Shown here piece after piece: positions 7,883 through 16,088 of a stretch of DNA of 64,000 bases (positions are counted from its first letter, which is position 1; every line of letters starts with the position of its first letter). The stretch spans positions 124,001 through 188,000 of the forward strand of contig NZ_QUNO01000008.1 of assembly GCF_003387475.1 (NCBI RefSeq). The letters run 5' to 3'. A program made the translations under genes and the position numbers. The notes below the pieces were generated by a model. It was given only the letters and a program-made list of their open reading frames with translations. It did no database searches and was not told where the DNA came from. Source of the DNA: Kutzneria buriramensis (lineage in GTDB: Bacteria > Actinomycetota > Actinomycetes > Mycobacteriales > Pseudonocardiaceae).

Positions 7883-10064
7883 CGTCGTCACCGGCCCCGT
7901 AGTCGCCAGCAGGGGCGCGAGCTGCCGCAACCGCCGCCCGGATGGCGGCTGTGTGGTAGCCACGCACCCGCCGTTCCGTCCCGTCGTCTTGAGGTGCGTA
8001 GTCGCGCGCTGACTGGCACCCCAGTTCCCGCATCTGCCGGCCGAACGACGTCGGCTCAGCGCTGAGCGCCTCGACCAGTTCGGCGGTCGGCACGAACTCC
8101 CGTTCGTCGATCTCCTCTCCGAGATACTCCACGACCGACGCCAACGGTTCCGGCAACGCCGGGTCGTCGGCCGGTGCGCCGGTCTCGACTGCGCCACCGG
8201 CCCCCAGCGCCTTGACCACGGCCGCCGCGTCGATCGCCTGCGTCGTGAAGTCGCCGACGGCCTGACCGGCCAACGTGCCGGCAACCTCCCGCAACGCCCG
8301 ACCCCGGGCGCAGACCTCCCGCCATTGCGCATTTGGCATGTAGTAGGTGCGCACCGTCATAGCGAGCACCTCGGCACCGGCGTCGGTCTCGCCGTCCGGT
8401 CGCAGGATGCCTACGCCCTTGTGCGAGGGCAGCAGGGTCGAGGCGTCGTAACCTCGGGTGTTCATCTGCTCCCCGAGCACGATGTTCGAGTCCCGCCAGT
8501 CCATCACCCGCAACGCCAACCGCGACCCCAGCACCGCCCGCAACCGGGACGGGATCGTGGTCGAGTCCGGTCGTTGCGTCGCCAGGATCACCACGATGCC
8601 GGCTGCCGGGCCCTTGCGTGCGAGGTAGGTCAACAGGTCCGCGATGTACTCCCCGAGAGTCATCTTCTTACCGCCAACCCGTTGCGGCGTAGGGTTTTCC
8701 AGGAAAACCTGCACCTCATCGATGACTACCGCGGTAACCGGCATTCCCAAGTGGACATCCCGCGAGATCGTCGGCGTGATCTTCGACTCCGGGCACAGCT
8801 CATCGTCCAAAGTGGCCATTCGGGCGAACCGAGCCTGAACCTCCGCCACCAACCCAATCAAGTTGTCCCGCAACACTTCCGCGTGCTCCAACTCGTCCCC
8901 GCACACGAACCGGTACGCCACCTGCTCCGCTGCTTCCCAGTCCTTTCCGCCCTTCCCGTCGAACAGGTACAGCCGCGTGTACGGGTCCAACACCAGGCCG
9001 GCCACCGCGTTGCGGGTCGCGAATGTCTTGCCCTGCCTAGGAATCGCACCCACCAGAAGCGACGTCCACACGATAGGAAGATCAATGCGGCGCCCACGGG
9101 CGTCCCGCCCAAACGGGACCGGGCGCCACACGTCCCACCACTCCACATCCACCAACGGCGACCGCAACGGCGGACCCGAATACGGGTCCTCATCGGCTAC
9201 CCACAAGGAAACCCGACCCGCGTGGCCGCCCCGACCCCGCACCCGCTCGGCGATCAGCTGAACCTCATCTACCGCCAACGCCGACGCCAACGCGTCCCGA
9301 TGCTTGATCACGTCCGCCGCTTTGCGGGTCGCCGGCAGGTCGACAGTGATCGCCCATCCGTCGCCGACCCGGGCGGCCCGTTCCACCAACCGAAGTGACT
9401 CGTCCTTGCCGATCAGCTTGGCGTCACGGAACGCGTCTACCAACACCTGCGGGTCCATCGTCCACGTCAGCGTGCGCGGCCCGGACAACACCGGTTTGCG
9501 CCCGGGAGAACCGTCCTTACGTCGCCCAGCGATCGCCAACGCCACAGCCGTCACAGCACTGGCGACCCACAGTGCACGATCACCGAACATCAGATCGGCG
9601 ACCAGCAGCGCGACCGCTGCGGCCGCGATCACCGCGCCGGTGACCTTCCACCGGAACAACGTCAGTGCGCGGATCTCCACGAACTTGTCCGACAGCTTCT
9701 CGGCCTGCTCGGCGGCGTCGCGGTAGTCGTGTACGCGAACCCATCGACGCCAACCGCGCAACGCGACGACCAGGCCCCGGGTGACCGCGCCGACGAACCG
9801 CCACGGGCAGCGCAGTAGCCACACCACGGCGTCCTTGCCGCCTTGCCGCGCGGCGTGCTTGCTCTTGAATACGGCCGGCACGTGTCGTGAACGCTGCCAC
9901 CAGTTCATGAACCGCCGCGTGAACGTCGGGCGCGGCGCGGGCGGATTCTCGTCCACCAGCTCCCCGTCATAGACCGGCCCGAACCGTTCGACATCCTGGG
10001 TCCGCGCCGCCACCGGAAGCGCGTTCGCGGCGGCCGTACCGCCCTTCTCTTGCGACGTGGTCAC
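7872..10064 (-). CDS. FtsK/SpoIIIE-type DNA translocase (TraB-like)
   Basis: A 730-residue conjugative DNA pump. After a basic N-terminal region two membrane helices lie near residues 140-160 and 165-182. The motor domain has Walker A GAIPRQGKT (339-347) and Walker B VVIDE (446-450), plus LATQRPDS, typical of FtsK/TraB. The C-terminus (about 640-715) looks like a winged-helix DNA-recognition domain. In actinomycetes such a protein alone can move double-stranded plasmid DNA between mycelia by recognising repeated sequences. The GTG start at 10064 forms a GTGA overlap with the DUF2637 gene stop. No 8-bp clt repeat array was identified by eye. Confidence 0.92.
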   Translation of the reverse strand: MTTSQEKGGTAAANALPVAARTQDVERFGPVYDGELVDENPPAPRPTFTRRFMNWWQRSRHVPAVFKSKHAARQGGKDAVVWLLRCPWRFVGAVTRGLVVALRGWRRWVRVHDYRDAAEQAEKLSDKFVEIRALTLFRWKVTGAVIAAAAVALLVADLMFGDRALWVASAVTAVALAIAGRRKDGSPGRKPVLSGPRTLTWTMDPQVLVDAFRDAKLIGKDESLRLVERAARVGDGWAITVDLPATRKAADVIKHRDALASALAVDEVQLIAERVRGRGGHAGRVSLWVADEDPYSGPPLRSPLVDVEWWDVWRPVPFGRDARGRRIDLPIVWTSLLVGAIPRQGKTFATRNAVAGLVLDPYTRLYLFDGKGGKDWEAAEQVAYRFVCGDELEHAEVLRDNLIGLVAEVQARFARMATLDDELCPESKITPTISRDVHLGMPVTAVVIDEVQVFLENPTPQRVGGKKMTLGEYIADLLTYLARKGPAAGIVVILATQRPDSTTIPSRLRAVLGSRLALRVMDWRDSNIVLGEQMNTRGYDASTLLPSHKGVGILRPDGETDAGAEVLAMTVRTYYMPNAQWREVCARGRALREVAGTLAGQAVGDFTTQAIDAAAVVKALGAGGAVETGAPADDPALPEPLASVVEYLGEEIDEREFVPTAELVEALSAEPTSFGRQMRELGCQSARDYAPQDDGTERRVRGYHTAAIRAAVAAARAPAGDYGAGDDDGR

Positions 10065-10786
10065 TGGGCGGCCTCCGCCCCGTTCACGGCCGCCTCAGCC
10101 CGCAACGCGGCCGCCAAGCGTGACGAGAGGCCCCGAGAACAGCCGGTGGCCTCCCGCACCCACGCGGGCGTCACCACCACGTCCGGCGTCCACGCGGCAC
10201 GGGCCGCCGTCAGGTAGTCCCCGAACGACGTCCGCCGCACCGCCGGCACCGACTCAGTCTCGGCCGGTACCGGCACCTCGGCGGCGGCCGGCACCGATGG
10301 CGGCATGGGGGCGTTCATGAACGCTGCCGCGATCGCCTGCCCCAACTTGTCCCGCAAGTCGGTGACTGCCTCGGCCGCGACGAACACCACCAGCGGCGGC
10401 ACCGAATGCAGTACCACCAGCGCGGGGGAACAGGCCGTGAACGCCTGCCACGTGTTCATCACGTACGTGGCCGCGAGCGTGAACCACTTGGCCGCCCGCA
10501 CCCACCCGCCGGTCCGCACCCGGTACCGGGCGGTCACCTGCTCCGCCCGCAGAATCGCCAACAGGACCAGCGACACCATCGGGTCCAACAGCCACGCCGT
10601 CCACCACGGCAGCGACCACACCAATGCGCCGTTCGCGGCGAACTGCTGCACGTTGGCCATCGTGAACGCCAAACCCAACAGGATCCCGGTCCAGCACAGC
10701 CGGTCCACCTCGGCGGCGACGTGCTCGACCGGTTCGGCCCCACCGGCGGCCGATACCGGCCGCCGGCCCTGCTGTGTCTCGGTCAT
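10061..10786 (-). CDS. DUF2637 (SpdB-like) membrane protein
   Basis: A 241-residue protein with four hydrophobic segments in its first half: WTGILLGLAFTMANVQQF, a second around WLLDPMVSLVLLAILRAEQ, a third in KWFTLAATYVMNTW and a fourth in VVLHSVPPLVVFVAAEA. This pattern fits DUF2637, the plasmid-spread-type membrane family found beside traB on actinomycete plasmids and AICEs. The C-terminal half is soluble and ends with a helix-turn-helix-like stretch (TPAWVREATGCSRGLSSRLAAAL). The ATG at 10786 makes an ATGA overlap with the upstream gene, so the long upstream extension of the frame is rejected. Likely role: spread of the element between hyphal compartments. Confidence 0.85.
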   Translation of the reverse strand: MTETQQGRRPVSAAGGAEPVEHVAAEVDRLCWTGILLGLAFTMANVQQFAANGALVWSLPWWTAWLLDPMVSLVLLAILRAEQVTARYRVRTGGWVRAAKWFTLAATYVMNTWQAFTACSPALVVLHSVPPLVVFVAAEAVTDLRDKLGQAIAAAFMNAPMPPSVPAAAEVPVPAETESVPAVRRTSFGDYLTAARAAWTPDVVVTPAWVREATGCSRGLSSRLAAALRAEAAVNGAEAAQ

Positions 10787-11118
10787 CGGCGACCACCGCC
10801 CCGACGGCGCGGCATGTCGTGCGTGGTCACGGTCAACGCCTTGGTGATCGTGTACGACGCGAACAACGCCGGCAGACCCAACACCGTGAGCACCAACCAC
10901 AACTCCGGGCCATGGGTGAGCACAACCCACTGAACCCCGCCGATCAGACCGGCGGTGAACAGCACCCGCCCGAACAGCGACACCAACCGCGCCCCCGACC
11001 GCGCCGCATCCGCCGCCGCTTTTGCGCGGCGGGCACCGGTCCGCCAGACCAGTAGCAACACCAGCAGCGCGCCGACACCGGCCATGATTTCCACCGGGCT
11101 CAAGCTGATCGTGGTCAT
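10783..11118 (-). CDS. Small membrane protein of the transfer operon
   Basis: A 111-residue protein with a hydrophobic N-terminal helix (MAGVGALLVLLLVW), a basic Ala-rich linker, then two more helices (VLFTAGLIGGVQWVVL and ELWLVLTVLGLPALFASY) and a basic Arg/Gly tail. The topology resembles Spd proteins but no family is recognised. ATGA overlaps on both sides (with the WhiB gene and the DUF2637 gene) tie its translation to theirs. Confidence 0.75.
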   Translation of the reverse strand: MTTISLSPVEIMAGVGALLVLLLVWRTGARRAKAAADAARSGARLVSLFGRVLFTAGLIGGVQWVVLTHGPELWLVLTVLGLPALFASYTITKALTVTTHDMPRRRGGGRR

Positions 11119-11462
11119 GACCGACCACCCGCCCGTCCGGCGTCGTCGCGCCGGTCACGCCAGTGCAGGTACACCGCGCGACGGCCGGCAGCGCTCAACG
11201 GGCCCCACACGCTCCCGATCGCGTAACCGTGGGTCCGAAACTCCCACTCCAAACACTCCCGCTGCACGGGGCACCCGGCGCAGATCGGCGCAGCGAGCTC
11301 CCGATCCGCGCCGTCGTCGCCGGTCCACTCCGGCGTGCCGCCGCTGGTGGCCAGCCAGCCACACGCGCCCTGGTAACGGACGGCGTGCTCCAGTGCGTCT
11401 TCCGAGACGGCGGCGTAGTCGTCCAGCTCGGCCGCGACGTCTGCGAAATGCTGATCGTTCAT
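11115..11462 (-). CDS. WhiB family iron-sulfur regulator
   Basis: A 115-residue WhiB-like protein. Four cysteines are placed as in the family: one in GACGWLAT, then ICAGCPVQREC (CxxC-x5-C), followed by SVWGPLSAAGRRAVY, the usual G-[VI]-W-G turn and basic tail. WhiB proteins bind a 4Fe-4S cluster and act with the principal sigma factor; element-borne copies usually tune transfer genes. The start at 11462 is set by the ATGA overlap with the Xis-like gene. Confidence 0.9.
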   Translation of the reverse strand: MNDQHFADVAAELDDYAAVSEDALEHAVRYQGACGWLATSGGTPEWTGDDGADRELAAPICAGCPVQRECLEWEFRTHGYAIGSVWGPLSAAGRRAVYLHWRDRRDDAGRAGGRS

Positions 11463-11650
11463 CGGGACGCACCCCCGACCGGGCGGTCCGCCAGATGCGC
11501 GATGATACAAACGGGGACCATCAGGCGGCCCCTCCGCCGAACCACCGGCAGCCATCCGAGCCGGATGGCGCGGCGCACGCTGGCTTCGCTGCGACCGGCC
11601 AGCGCCGCTACTTGGGCAATAGAAATCAGGTCAGAACGCGAAAACTTCAT
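11459..11650 (-). CDS. Small helix-turn-helix protein, possible excisionase
   Basis: A 63-residue DNA-binding protein: SIAQVAALAGRSEASVRRAIRLGWLPVVRRRGRLMVP is a MerR/Xis-type winged helix-turn-helix ('helix-turn-helix domain, excisionase family'). It is the first gene of the minus-strand transfer operon, with an AGGGA RBS about ten bases upstream. It could be a recombination directionality factor for the serine integrase or an operon regulator; serine-integrase directionality factors are not conserved in sequence, so this is inference. Confidence 0.75.
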   Translation of the reverse strand: MKFSRSDLISIAQVAALAGRSEASVRRAIRLGWLPVVRRRGRLMVPVCIIAHLADRPVGGASR

Positions 11651-11803
11651 TGTGATTATCCCTTGCTTGACGGTTCCGGCCCGTCGATTTGCGGGCCGTT
11701 GCCATCAAGTAAGCCGCCGGACGGCGGTAACCACTATGTCGCGCAGAGAATACCGTGATGTCGGAGTAGGAATACCCCAGGTTGAGCGCACGTTAAGAGG
11801 CGA

Positions 11804-11877
11804 CGATATTCTCAAAAAGAATATCGCAGCCCGTATATGCTTGGTGGGGATGTTGATCTACGCTTCAACTTGAAGCG
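11804..11877. promoter_or_regulatory. Two palindromes upstream of the transfer operon
   Basis: CGATATTCT and AGAATATCG form a 9-base inverted repeat with a 5-base loop at 11804-11826, and CGCTTCAACTTGAAGCG is a perfect 17-base palindrome at 11861-11877. They sit between the end of the XRE-TPR gene and the Xis-like gene, the place where operon operators would be expected. Neither is followed by a clear T-run, so operators are more likely than terminators. Confidence 0.45.
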
Positions 11878-11911
11878 CCAGCCAAGTGTGCTGCTCGGCG
11901 GCGTTGTTGAT

Positions 11912-13390
11912 CTAGTGCCCGGCGATAATCTCACGCAGTAGAGCGCGGAACTCGCTGCCAGCGTTGGGCCCGTAGGTCTCAAGCTCATGCGCTAGCTCAC
12001 TGCCCACCATGATTAGCGAGGGGAGGCTCTGGCGGTTGCTCTGTAGCGCCGCGATGCCCATCGTGTTCGCCGCTTCGATGTCGCCCTTGCGGGCGGCAAT
12101 CACGGCAAGGGTAAGCTGCGCTTCCTGGCTCCTCATTGGAGAGGTGACGACACCGTCCGGGGTCACGCTACGTCGGATCACCTCTTCTGCGTTCCGCTTC
12201 GCTAGCTGATCCTCGCCAACGATTCGATAGGTGTCCATCGCGTAGAAGTCCCACTTGTCCGGGTCGACAACGAAGTGGTTCTCGGGTCGTTCCGGATAAG
12301 GAAGTTTATCGAGTAGCTCGCGTCCACTCTCAAGTGCTGTGTGAACCTCGCGCGGCATGCCCATTCGTGCATAGGCTTTCGCCTGTTGCCCGTAAAGCTG
12401 TACGGCCACCGATTGTGAGGGTGCGAGTGTAGCGCCCGTCTCTGCTGCCGAAATCGCCGCGCGATAATTTCCGGCGGTCAGGTGGAACCACGAAAGCATC
12501 TCGTAGCCCCATCCCACAATTGCCATCTCGCCGGACTCCCTGCCCAGTTCAAGGGCCATGCGTCGTGTTGCCTCGGCCGAGCGCGCATCCCCCAGGTCGT
12601 ACTCAAGGCACCCGACGAGAAGCGCCAACATGCCCGCCTCGTTCAGTATGTCGCGATGCTGGGCAAGGGTGAGGCGATTGTCAAGCAAGTCTGTTACCTT
12701 GCTCAGCCAATCCCTGCTGGTGTCCATTAGTTCGCGGGCATCCCTGTGGGCGTAGTCGCAACACAGCTGCTCGACCGTAATTCTTAGTGCGTCCAGCGTG
12801 GCCGGATTGATTGAGGACGACCGTACGCGCTGGATCAGTTCGAGCGTATCCATGCCGGTGTTTGCGACAAGGATTTCATCTCTGCTCTGAGCGACTACTA
12901 CGGCACCATCTTTTGGGCCTGTTTGCTGGCCTGGGATTCGCAACCTGCTTTGCCCTGGAAAGTCAAACCACAGCATGTGCTGTGGAAGGTGAAGCGCCCT
13001 TGCGTAGTTGCGTAGTGTGTCGAGGTTTTGCTCAGGTTTGCCGTTTTCGAGCTTGCTCACCTGCGCCTGTGTCAGACCGAGCCAACGGCCGAGTAGCTCC
13101 TGGTTCAGCGCCTTGCCGAACAATTGAAGGTGTCGCGGGTGATTTCTGTACGCCCGAAATACCCTTCCGATATGCTGGCTATCAAACGCGGCGCGAAATT
13201 CGGGGGTCTCAAAAAACTCGTCCCTGAGCTGGGCAGGTGGGGTCCGCAGCTGGTCACGCTGCTCCCTGAGGCATCGGCCGCATAGGCGCGCGGTGTTGTC
13301 GGCCGCGAGGTGCGCCCCGCAGCCCTGGCACAGACGTCCGCCGCCTGATGTAGCGGACTGCTGTTCCCCCTGGTGGCCGAGTGAACCCAT
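11912..13390 (-). CDS. XRE family regulator with zinc ribbon and TPR-like domain
   Basis: A 492-residue regulator. An N-terminal zinc ribbon (LCQGCG...LCGRCL) is followed by an XRE helix-turn-helix near residues 95-125 (LLGRWLGLTQAQVSKLENGK) and then about 300 residues of helical repeats (SLEYDLGD..., GNYRAAISAAETG..., KAYARMGMPREV...) like the TPR part of actinobacterial peptide- or ligand-sensing regulators. The ATG at 13390 has GGAG nearby; the longer frame upstream lacks support. It is placed as the element's master switch, between the transfer operon and the plus-strand cargo, and may respond to a small signal. Confidence 0.85.
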   Translation of the reverse strand: MGSLGHQGEQQSATSGGGRLCQGCGAHLAADNTARLCGRCLREQRDQLRTPPAQLRDEFFETPEFRAAFDSQHIGRVFRAYRNHPRHLQLFGKALNQELLGRWLGLTQAQVSKLENGKPEQNLDTLRNYARALHLPQHMLWFDFPGQSRLRIPGQQTGPKDGAVVVAQSRDEILVANTGMDTLELIQRVRSSSINPATLDALRITVEQLCCDYAHRDARELMDTSRDWLSKVTDLLDNRLTLAQHRDILNEAGMLALLVGCLEYDLGDARSAEATRRMALELGRESGEMAIVGWGYEMLSWFHLTAGNYRAAISAAETGATLAPSQSVAVQLYGQQAKAYARMGMPREVHTALESGRELLDKLPYPERPENHFVVDPDKWDFYAMDTYRIVGEDQLAKRNAEEVIRRSVTPDGVVTSPMRSQEAQLTLAVIAARKGDIEAANTMGIAALQSNRQSLPSLIMVGSELAHELETYGPNAGSEFRALLREIIAGH

Positions 13391-13661
13391 GTGATCTCCG
13401 CGCCTCCCGCCGACATCCCCACTGACCAGCGTACATAGCGTCGCGAGTGCCCACCAGTGGGGTGAAGTCGGGGCGCCGGGCCGGCGTCCCGACCTCGGCA
13501 TATTCCGGCTGCGACATAGCCCATGCTCAGATCGATATAGACCTTCGCTCTAGTCGCCGAAACCATCAATATCTGCAATTAGCTTGACGTGGCCTGACGA
13601 GACGTGAAGGAAGAGTCTAAATGGAGTTGGCGAATGCCGGTTCGGTTGACGACCGGCACAC

Positions 13662-14102
13662 ATGATTGTCACAGCGTCGCTTACCACGGGCTTGGCAAGG
13701 GTGTCCCGCGGCTTGGCTGAATCTCGCGCCTTGATAGAGGAGATTCTTAGTGTTGAGCACGCCAACTGGGAATCCACGCTCGCTGTCGGTGATGTGGAGT
13801 TTTACAGCAGCAAAGAAGGTCCTTACCCCAATAGTCAGATGCGTGTCAGCGCTTCGCCGTCAGCGGGCTACGCGGCTCTCAACTATATGGACCACGACGA
13901 TCCGCAGCACCCAATTTTCAACTCGTTCAACCCGAGGCGGCCGCTACCGGAAGTCTTCTTGATCTTCAACGGCAGTACCGGGGCTGTATTTCCTCGGACC
14001 GCCGCCATACCGATCGTGGACGCTCGGAGAGCTCTGGTCGAGTGGATCGAGACACGTACTCGGCCTACTTGTATCGAATGGAGACCTTTCGACCTCTACT
14101 AG
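13662..14102 (+). CDS. Imm1 family immunity protein (orphan)
   Basis: A 146-residue protein matching the Imm1 family: VSRGLAES.ALIEEILSVEH start, FNSFNPRRPLPEVFLIFNG, then FPRTAAIPIVDARRALVEWIETRTRPTCIEWRPF, which is the family's conserved 'ip...ar.al.e...tg.rP.ci.Wq' end. Imm1 proteins neutralise polymorphic toxins with nuclease or deaminase domains. No toxin gene of any size lies next to it, so it looks like an orphan carried as cargo. It is divergent from the XRE-TPR regulator; the 271-base gap holds only a GCCGGT/ACCGGC inverted repeat at about 13635-13656. Confidence 0.8.
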   Translation: MIVTASLTTGLARVSRGLAESRALIEEILSVEHANWESTLAVGDVEFYSSKEGPYPNSQMRVSASPSAGYAALNYMDHDDPQHPIFNSFNPRRPLPEVFLIFNGSTGAVFPRTAAIPIVDARRALVEWIETRTRPTCIEWRPFDLY

Positions 14103-14172
14103 CCGAACGATATGTCAGCCAGGAAGTGGGATCGTGGATGCATTGGGATTATTCGCCGTAAGGAGGTCGGCG

Positions 14173-14451
14173 GTGGTGAACGTGCCTGAGTCGATGGTGA
14201 CGCGATGGGAGGGCGTCTACCGCTATTACGAGCAGGCAAACAAGGTCGCCGGTTCTGGTCGGGTGAACGCCGTTGTTGTGGCGGACATGGTGCGTGCCTC
14301 GCGAGAGGTGGCGGCGGCGTGGCGAGTTTTCACGCGGGTGGATGGCTTGCCGTGGTGGGTGGTGGCTGCGGTCACCACTGCGGCTCAAGCGTTCGACACG
14401 CAGGCTCGCGAATGGGAGCGGCGTTTGCCTGAGCGAGGTGATCAGCCATGA
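14173..14451 (+). CDS. Small hypothetical protein, element chain gene 1
   Basis: A 92-residue protein beginning VVNVPESMVTRWEGVYRYYEQANKV. The GTG at 14173 lies six bases after AAGGAGG, a very good RBS, which argues against the longer frame from 14134. Mostly helical with several Trp residues; no known domain is recognised. Its stop overlaps the next start as ATGA. Such short genes are common on actinomycete integrative elements and often lack known roles. Confidence 0.65.
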   Translation: MVNVPESMVTRWEGVYRYYEQANKVAGSGRVNAVVVADMVRASREVAAAWRVFTRVDGLPWWVVAAVTTAAQAFDTQAREWERRLPERGDQP

Positions 14452-14594
14452 GCGACAACAAGAGTCAACAGTCCACCGTGGAAGTTCTGGCCGATGCAGG
14501 ACTGGAGGCATTGGCGACGACGTGGCCGGTGGCGGAAACGGGTGAGGAGATGGACGACATTGTGGACGGTACGGGACCCGGGGGTGATCAGTGA
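14448..14594 (+). CDS. Very small hypothetical protein, chain gene 2
   Basis: A 48-residue acidic protein (MSDNKSQQSTVEVLADAGLEAL..., ending DDIVDGTGPGGDQ). Its ATG overlaps the previous stop (ATGA) and its TGA overlaps the next ATG (TGATG), so coupled translation supports it despite its size. No domain is recognised. Confidence 0.55.
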   Translation: MSDNKSQQSTVEVLADAGLEALATTWPVAETGEEMDDIVDGTGPGGDQ

Positions 14595-14884
14595 TGGCTC
14601 GTGATCATCTGGCACCACAGGTCGCCGTGCCCGGTGTTGATGCACGGGTGCCGGTGGAGAACTTGGCCGGTGTGGTGTTCGAGTACTCGCCGGATCGTCG
14701 GCGGCTGCGGGTCCGGGTTCCGGTGGCGTCCAGCGGGGTCGTGGTGGATCTGTCGCGGGCGGCGGCGCTGGATCTGGCCGAGAAGATCGGTGCGCGGGCA
14801 ACGGAAATGGCGGATCCGGAGGTCCCCGTCCAGCAGTGCGTGTCCTGGTCGGAGATCCTCGGGGGAACGGAGAGAGGGCAGTGA
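14594..14884 (+). CDS. Small hypothetical protein, chain gene 3
   Basis: A 96-residue protein (MARDHLAPQVAVPGV...). The middle, EYSPDRRRLRVRVPVASSGVVVDLSRAAALDLAEKI, alternates like a beta-rich small domain ending in a helix. It is linked by overlaps to the genes on both sides. The family is not recognised. Confidence 0.65.
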   Translation: MARDHLAPQVAVPGVDARVPVENLAGVVFEYSPDRRRLRVRVPVASSGVVVDLSRAAALDLAEKIGARATEMADPEVPVQQCVSWSEILGGTERGQ

Positions 14885-15243
14885 CGCAGCGGTCGGCGTG
14901 GTCTGCCGTCTGGCCGGCATCGTCGGTGGGTGCGATGTGCGGACTGGCCAAGGATGAAGTCGATGCCCCCGCAACGGATCCGTTGGCGGAGTTGGCCGGC
15001 ACCCTCGGCACGGAGGTGCGGGAGGTGCGCGAGGGGTTGGGATGGTCGCGGTGGCTGCTCACCTGCTACTCCGGCACGTCGCGGTCGTTGTTGACGCGGC
15101 TGGAGGAGGGCACGGCGCTGCCGTCGGTGGCGGCGTTGACGCGGCTGGCCTCGGCGATGGGCAAGCGGGTGTGGATCACGCTGGTGGACGAGCGGGAGGC
15201 GCTGCCGGCGCGCGCTCAGGAACGGAAGGTGAAGGGCGAGTGA
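14881..15243 (+). CDS. XRE-like helix-turn-helix protein, chain gene 4
   Basis: A 120-residue protein starting at GTG 14881 (GTGA overlap with the preceding stop). Residues 40-95 read as an XRE-type helix-turn-helix: LGTEVREVREGLGWSRWLL, then SRSLLTRLEEGTALPSVAALTRLASAMGKRV. It is likely a DNA-binding regulator of the small-gene chain or of the element. No sensor domain is attached. Confidence 0.75.
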   Translation: MTQRSAWSAVWPASSVGAMCGLAKDEVDAPATDPLAELAGTLGTEVREVREGLGWSRWLLTCYSGTSRSLLTRLEEGTALPSVAALTRLASAMGKRVWITLVDEREALPARAQERKVKGE

Positions 15244-15779
15244 GCGGGCAGCGTAAGGCGGACATGGTGGAGGCCGGAATGAGGTCAGCGCGGCGGCGTG
15301 TGGACGCGCTGGATCTGCTGATGATGTTGATGGACAGCGACTACGTTCCCGCCGGAACGTCGACGGCTCGGGTGCAGTGGTGGTGTTACTTGTCGTTCGT
15401 GGCCTCGGGTCTGGGAGCGACGACGAGGCGTGTGCGGTCGATGTTCATCGGTGAACTGGACACGTTGAACACTCGGCTGGACGGCCAGTATCCGCACCTG
15501 CAAGGCGAAGAACCGGCGAACGCGGAGGAACTGGCGGGCATGTCGGCGGGGGATCTGCTGGCGTGTCTGCTGGAGATGGACGGCGAGCCGGACGACCCGG
15601 AGGAGTTCGTGTCGTGGGCGGTGACCCGCCGTCACGTGTTGGGGCTGATCGAGGACCGGTTGGCGCTGTGCTGTGAGGCGTGGGAGGGGCTGGAGGCCAA
15701 CGCCGATCAGCGGAGCCGGGCGGCGCTGCGGGTGAACGCACACAGCGAGCAGCGATCGGGCACGCGAACGGGGTTCTAG
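15240..15779 (+). CDS. Hypothetical protein, chain gene 5
   Basis: A 179-residue helical protein starting at GTG 15240, overlapping the previous stop as GTGA. It has a Trp-rich patch (TARVQWWCYLSFVASGLG), then an acidic region (EEPANAEELAGMSAGDLLACLLEMDGEPDDPEEF). No membrane segment or known motif. It is the last of five genes linked by overlaps; function unknown. Confidence 0.65.
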   Translation: MSGQRKADMVEAGMRSARRRVDALDLLMMLMDSDYVPAGTSTARVQWWCYLSFVASGLGATTRRVRSMFIGELDTLNTRLDGQYPHLQGEEPANAEELAGMSAGDLLACLLEMDGEPDDPEEFVSWAVTRRHVLGLIEDRLALCCEAWEGLEANADQRSRAALRVNAHSEQRSGTRTGF

Positions 15780-15827
15780 TAGTGGTGGGCGGTGGTGGGC
15801 GGTTTTCCCGCTGTGGGGGCGCGCGTA

Positions 15828-16025
15828 GTGGCGCGTGATAAGCCGGGGCAGGCGCGGCGGGATGCGCAACGCGATATGGCCGCAGAAGGGTTTGCCCCCA
15901 AACGGTGTCAACACTCGAACTGTGACTACAGCTACAACTTTCCTGGGGATGGCACCGAGGACGTTACCAAGACCTGCACCGACTGCTTCCAGGTATGGAA
16001 GTGGACGAACGGCAGGCGGAGCTAG
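15828..16025 (+). CDS. Small putative zinc-ribbon protein
   Basis: A 65-residue basic protein from GTG 15828 (VARDKPGQARRDAQ...). Four cysteines are arranged C-x4-C and C-x2-C (CQHSNC...CTDC), typical of a small zinc ribbon. The GTG at 15792 would give 77 residues. It is followed by a terminator hairpin. Confidence 0.5.
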   Translation: MARDKPGQARRDAQRDMAAEGFAPKRCQHSNCDYSYNFPGDGTEDVTKTCTDCFQVWKWTNGRRS

Positions 16026-16040
16026 GCTCCTTGGCTTGAT

Positions 16041-16076
16041 ACGCCCCCGCGTTCGGTACGCCGAACACGGGGGCGT
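16041..16076. terminator. Hairpin terminator between convergent genes
   Basis: ACGCCCCCGCGTTCGG pairs with CCGAACACGGGGGCGT (one mismatch) around a four-base loop, followed by TCCTGTTTCCCTT. It lies between the plus-strand zinc-ribbon gene and the convergent gene ending at 16089. Confidence 0.75.
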
Positions 16077-16088
16077 CCTGTTTCCCTT

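Noticed and set aside
7883-8332. Upstream extension of the minus-strand gene ending at 7298
   Set aside because: It overlaps the traB coding region out of frame; the ATG at 7882 overlapping the traB stop explains the start.
10787-11158. Upstream extension of the DUF2637 gene
   Set aside because: The extension shadows the small membrane protein gene; the ATGA overlap at 10786 is the natural start.
11912-13390. Considered as a possible replication initiator of the element
   Set aside because: The N-terminal zinc ribbon, XRE helix-turn-helix and TPR-like repeats identify a regulator; no initiator or primase motif is seen.
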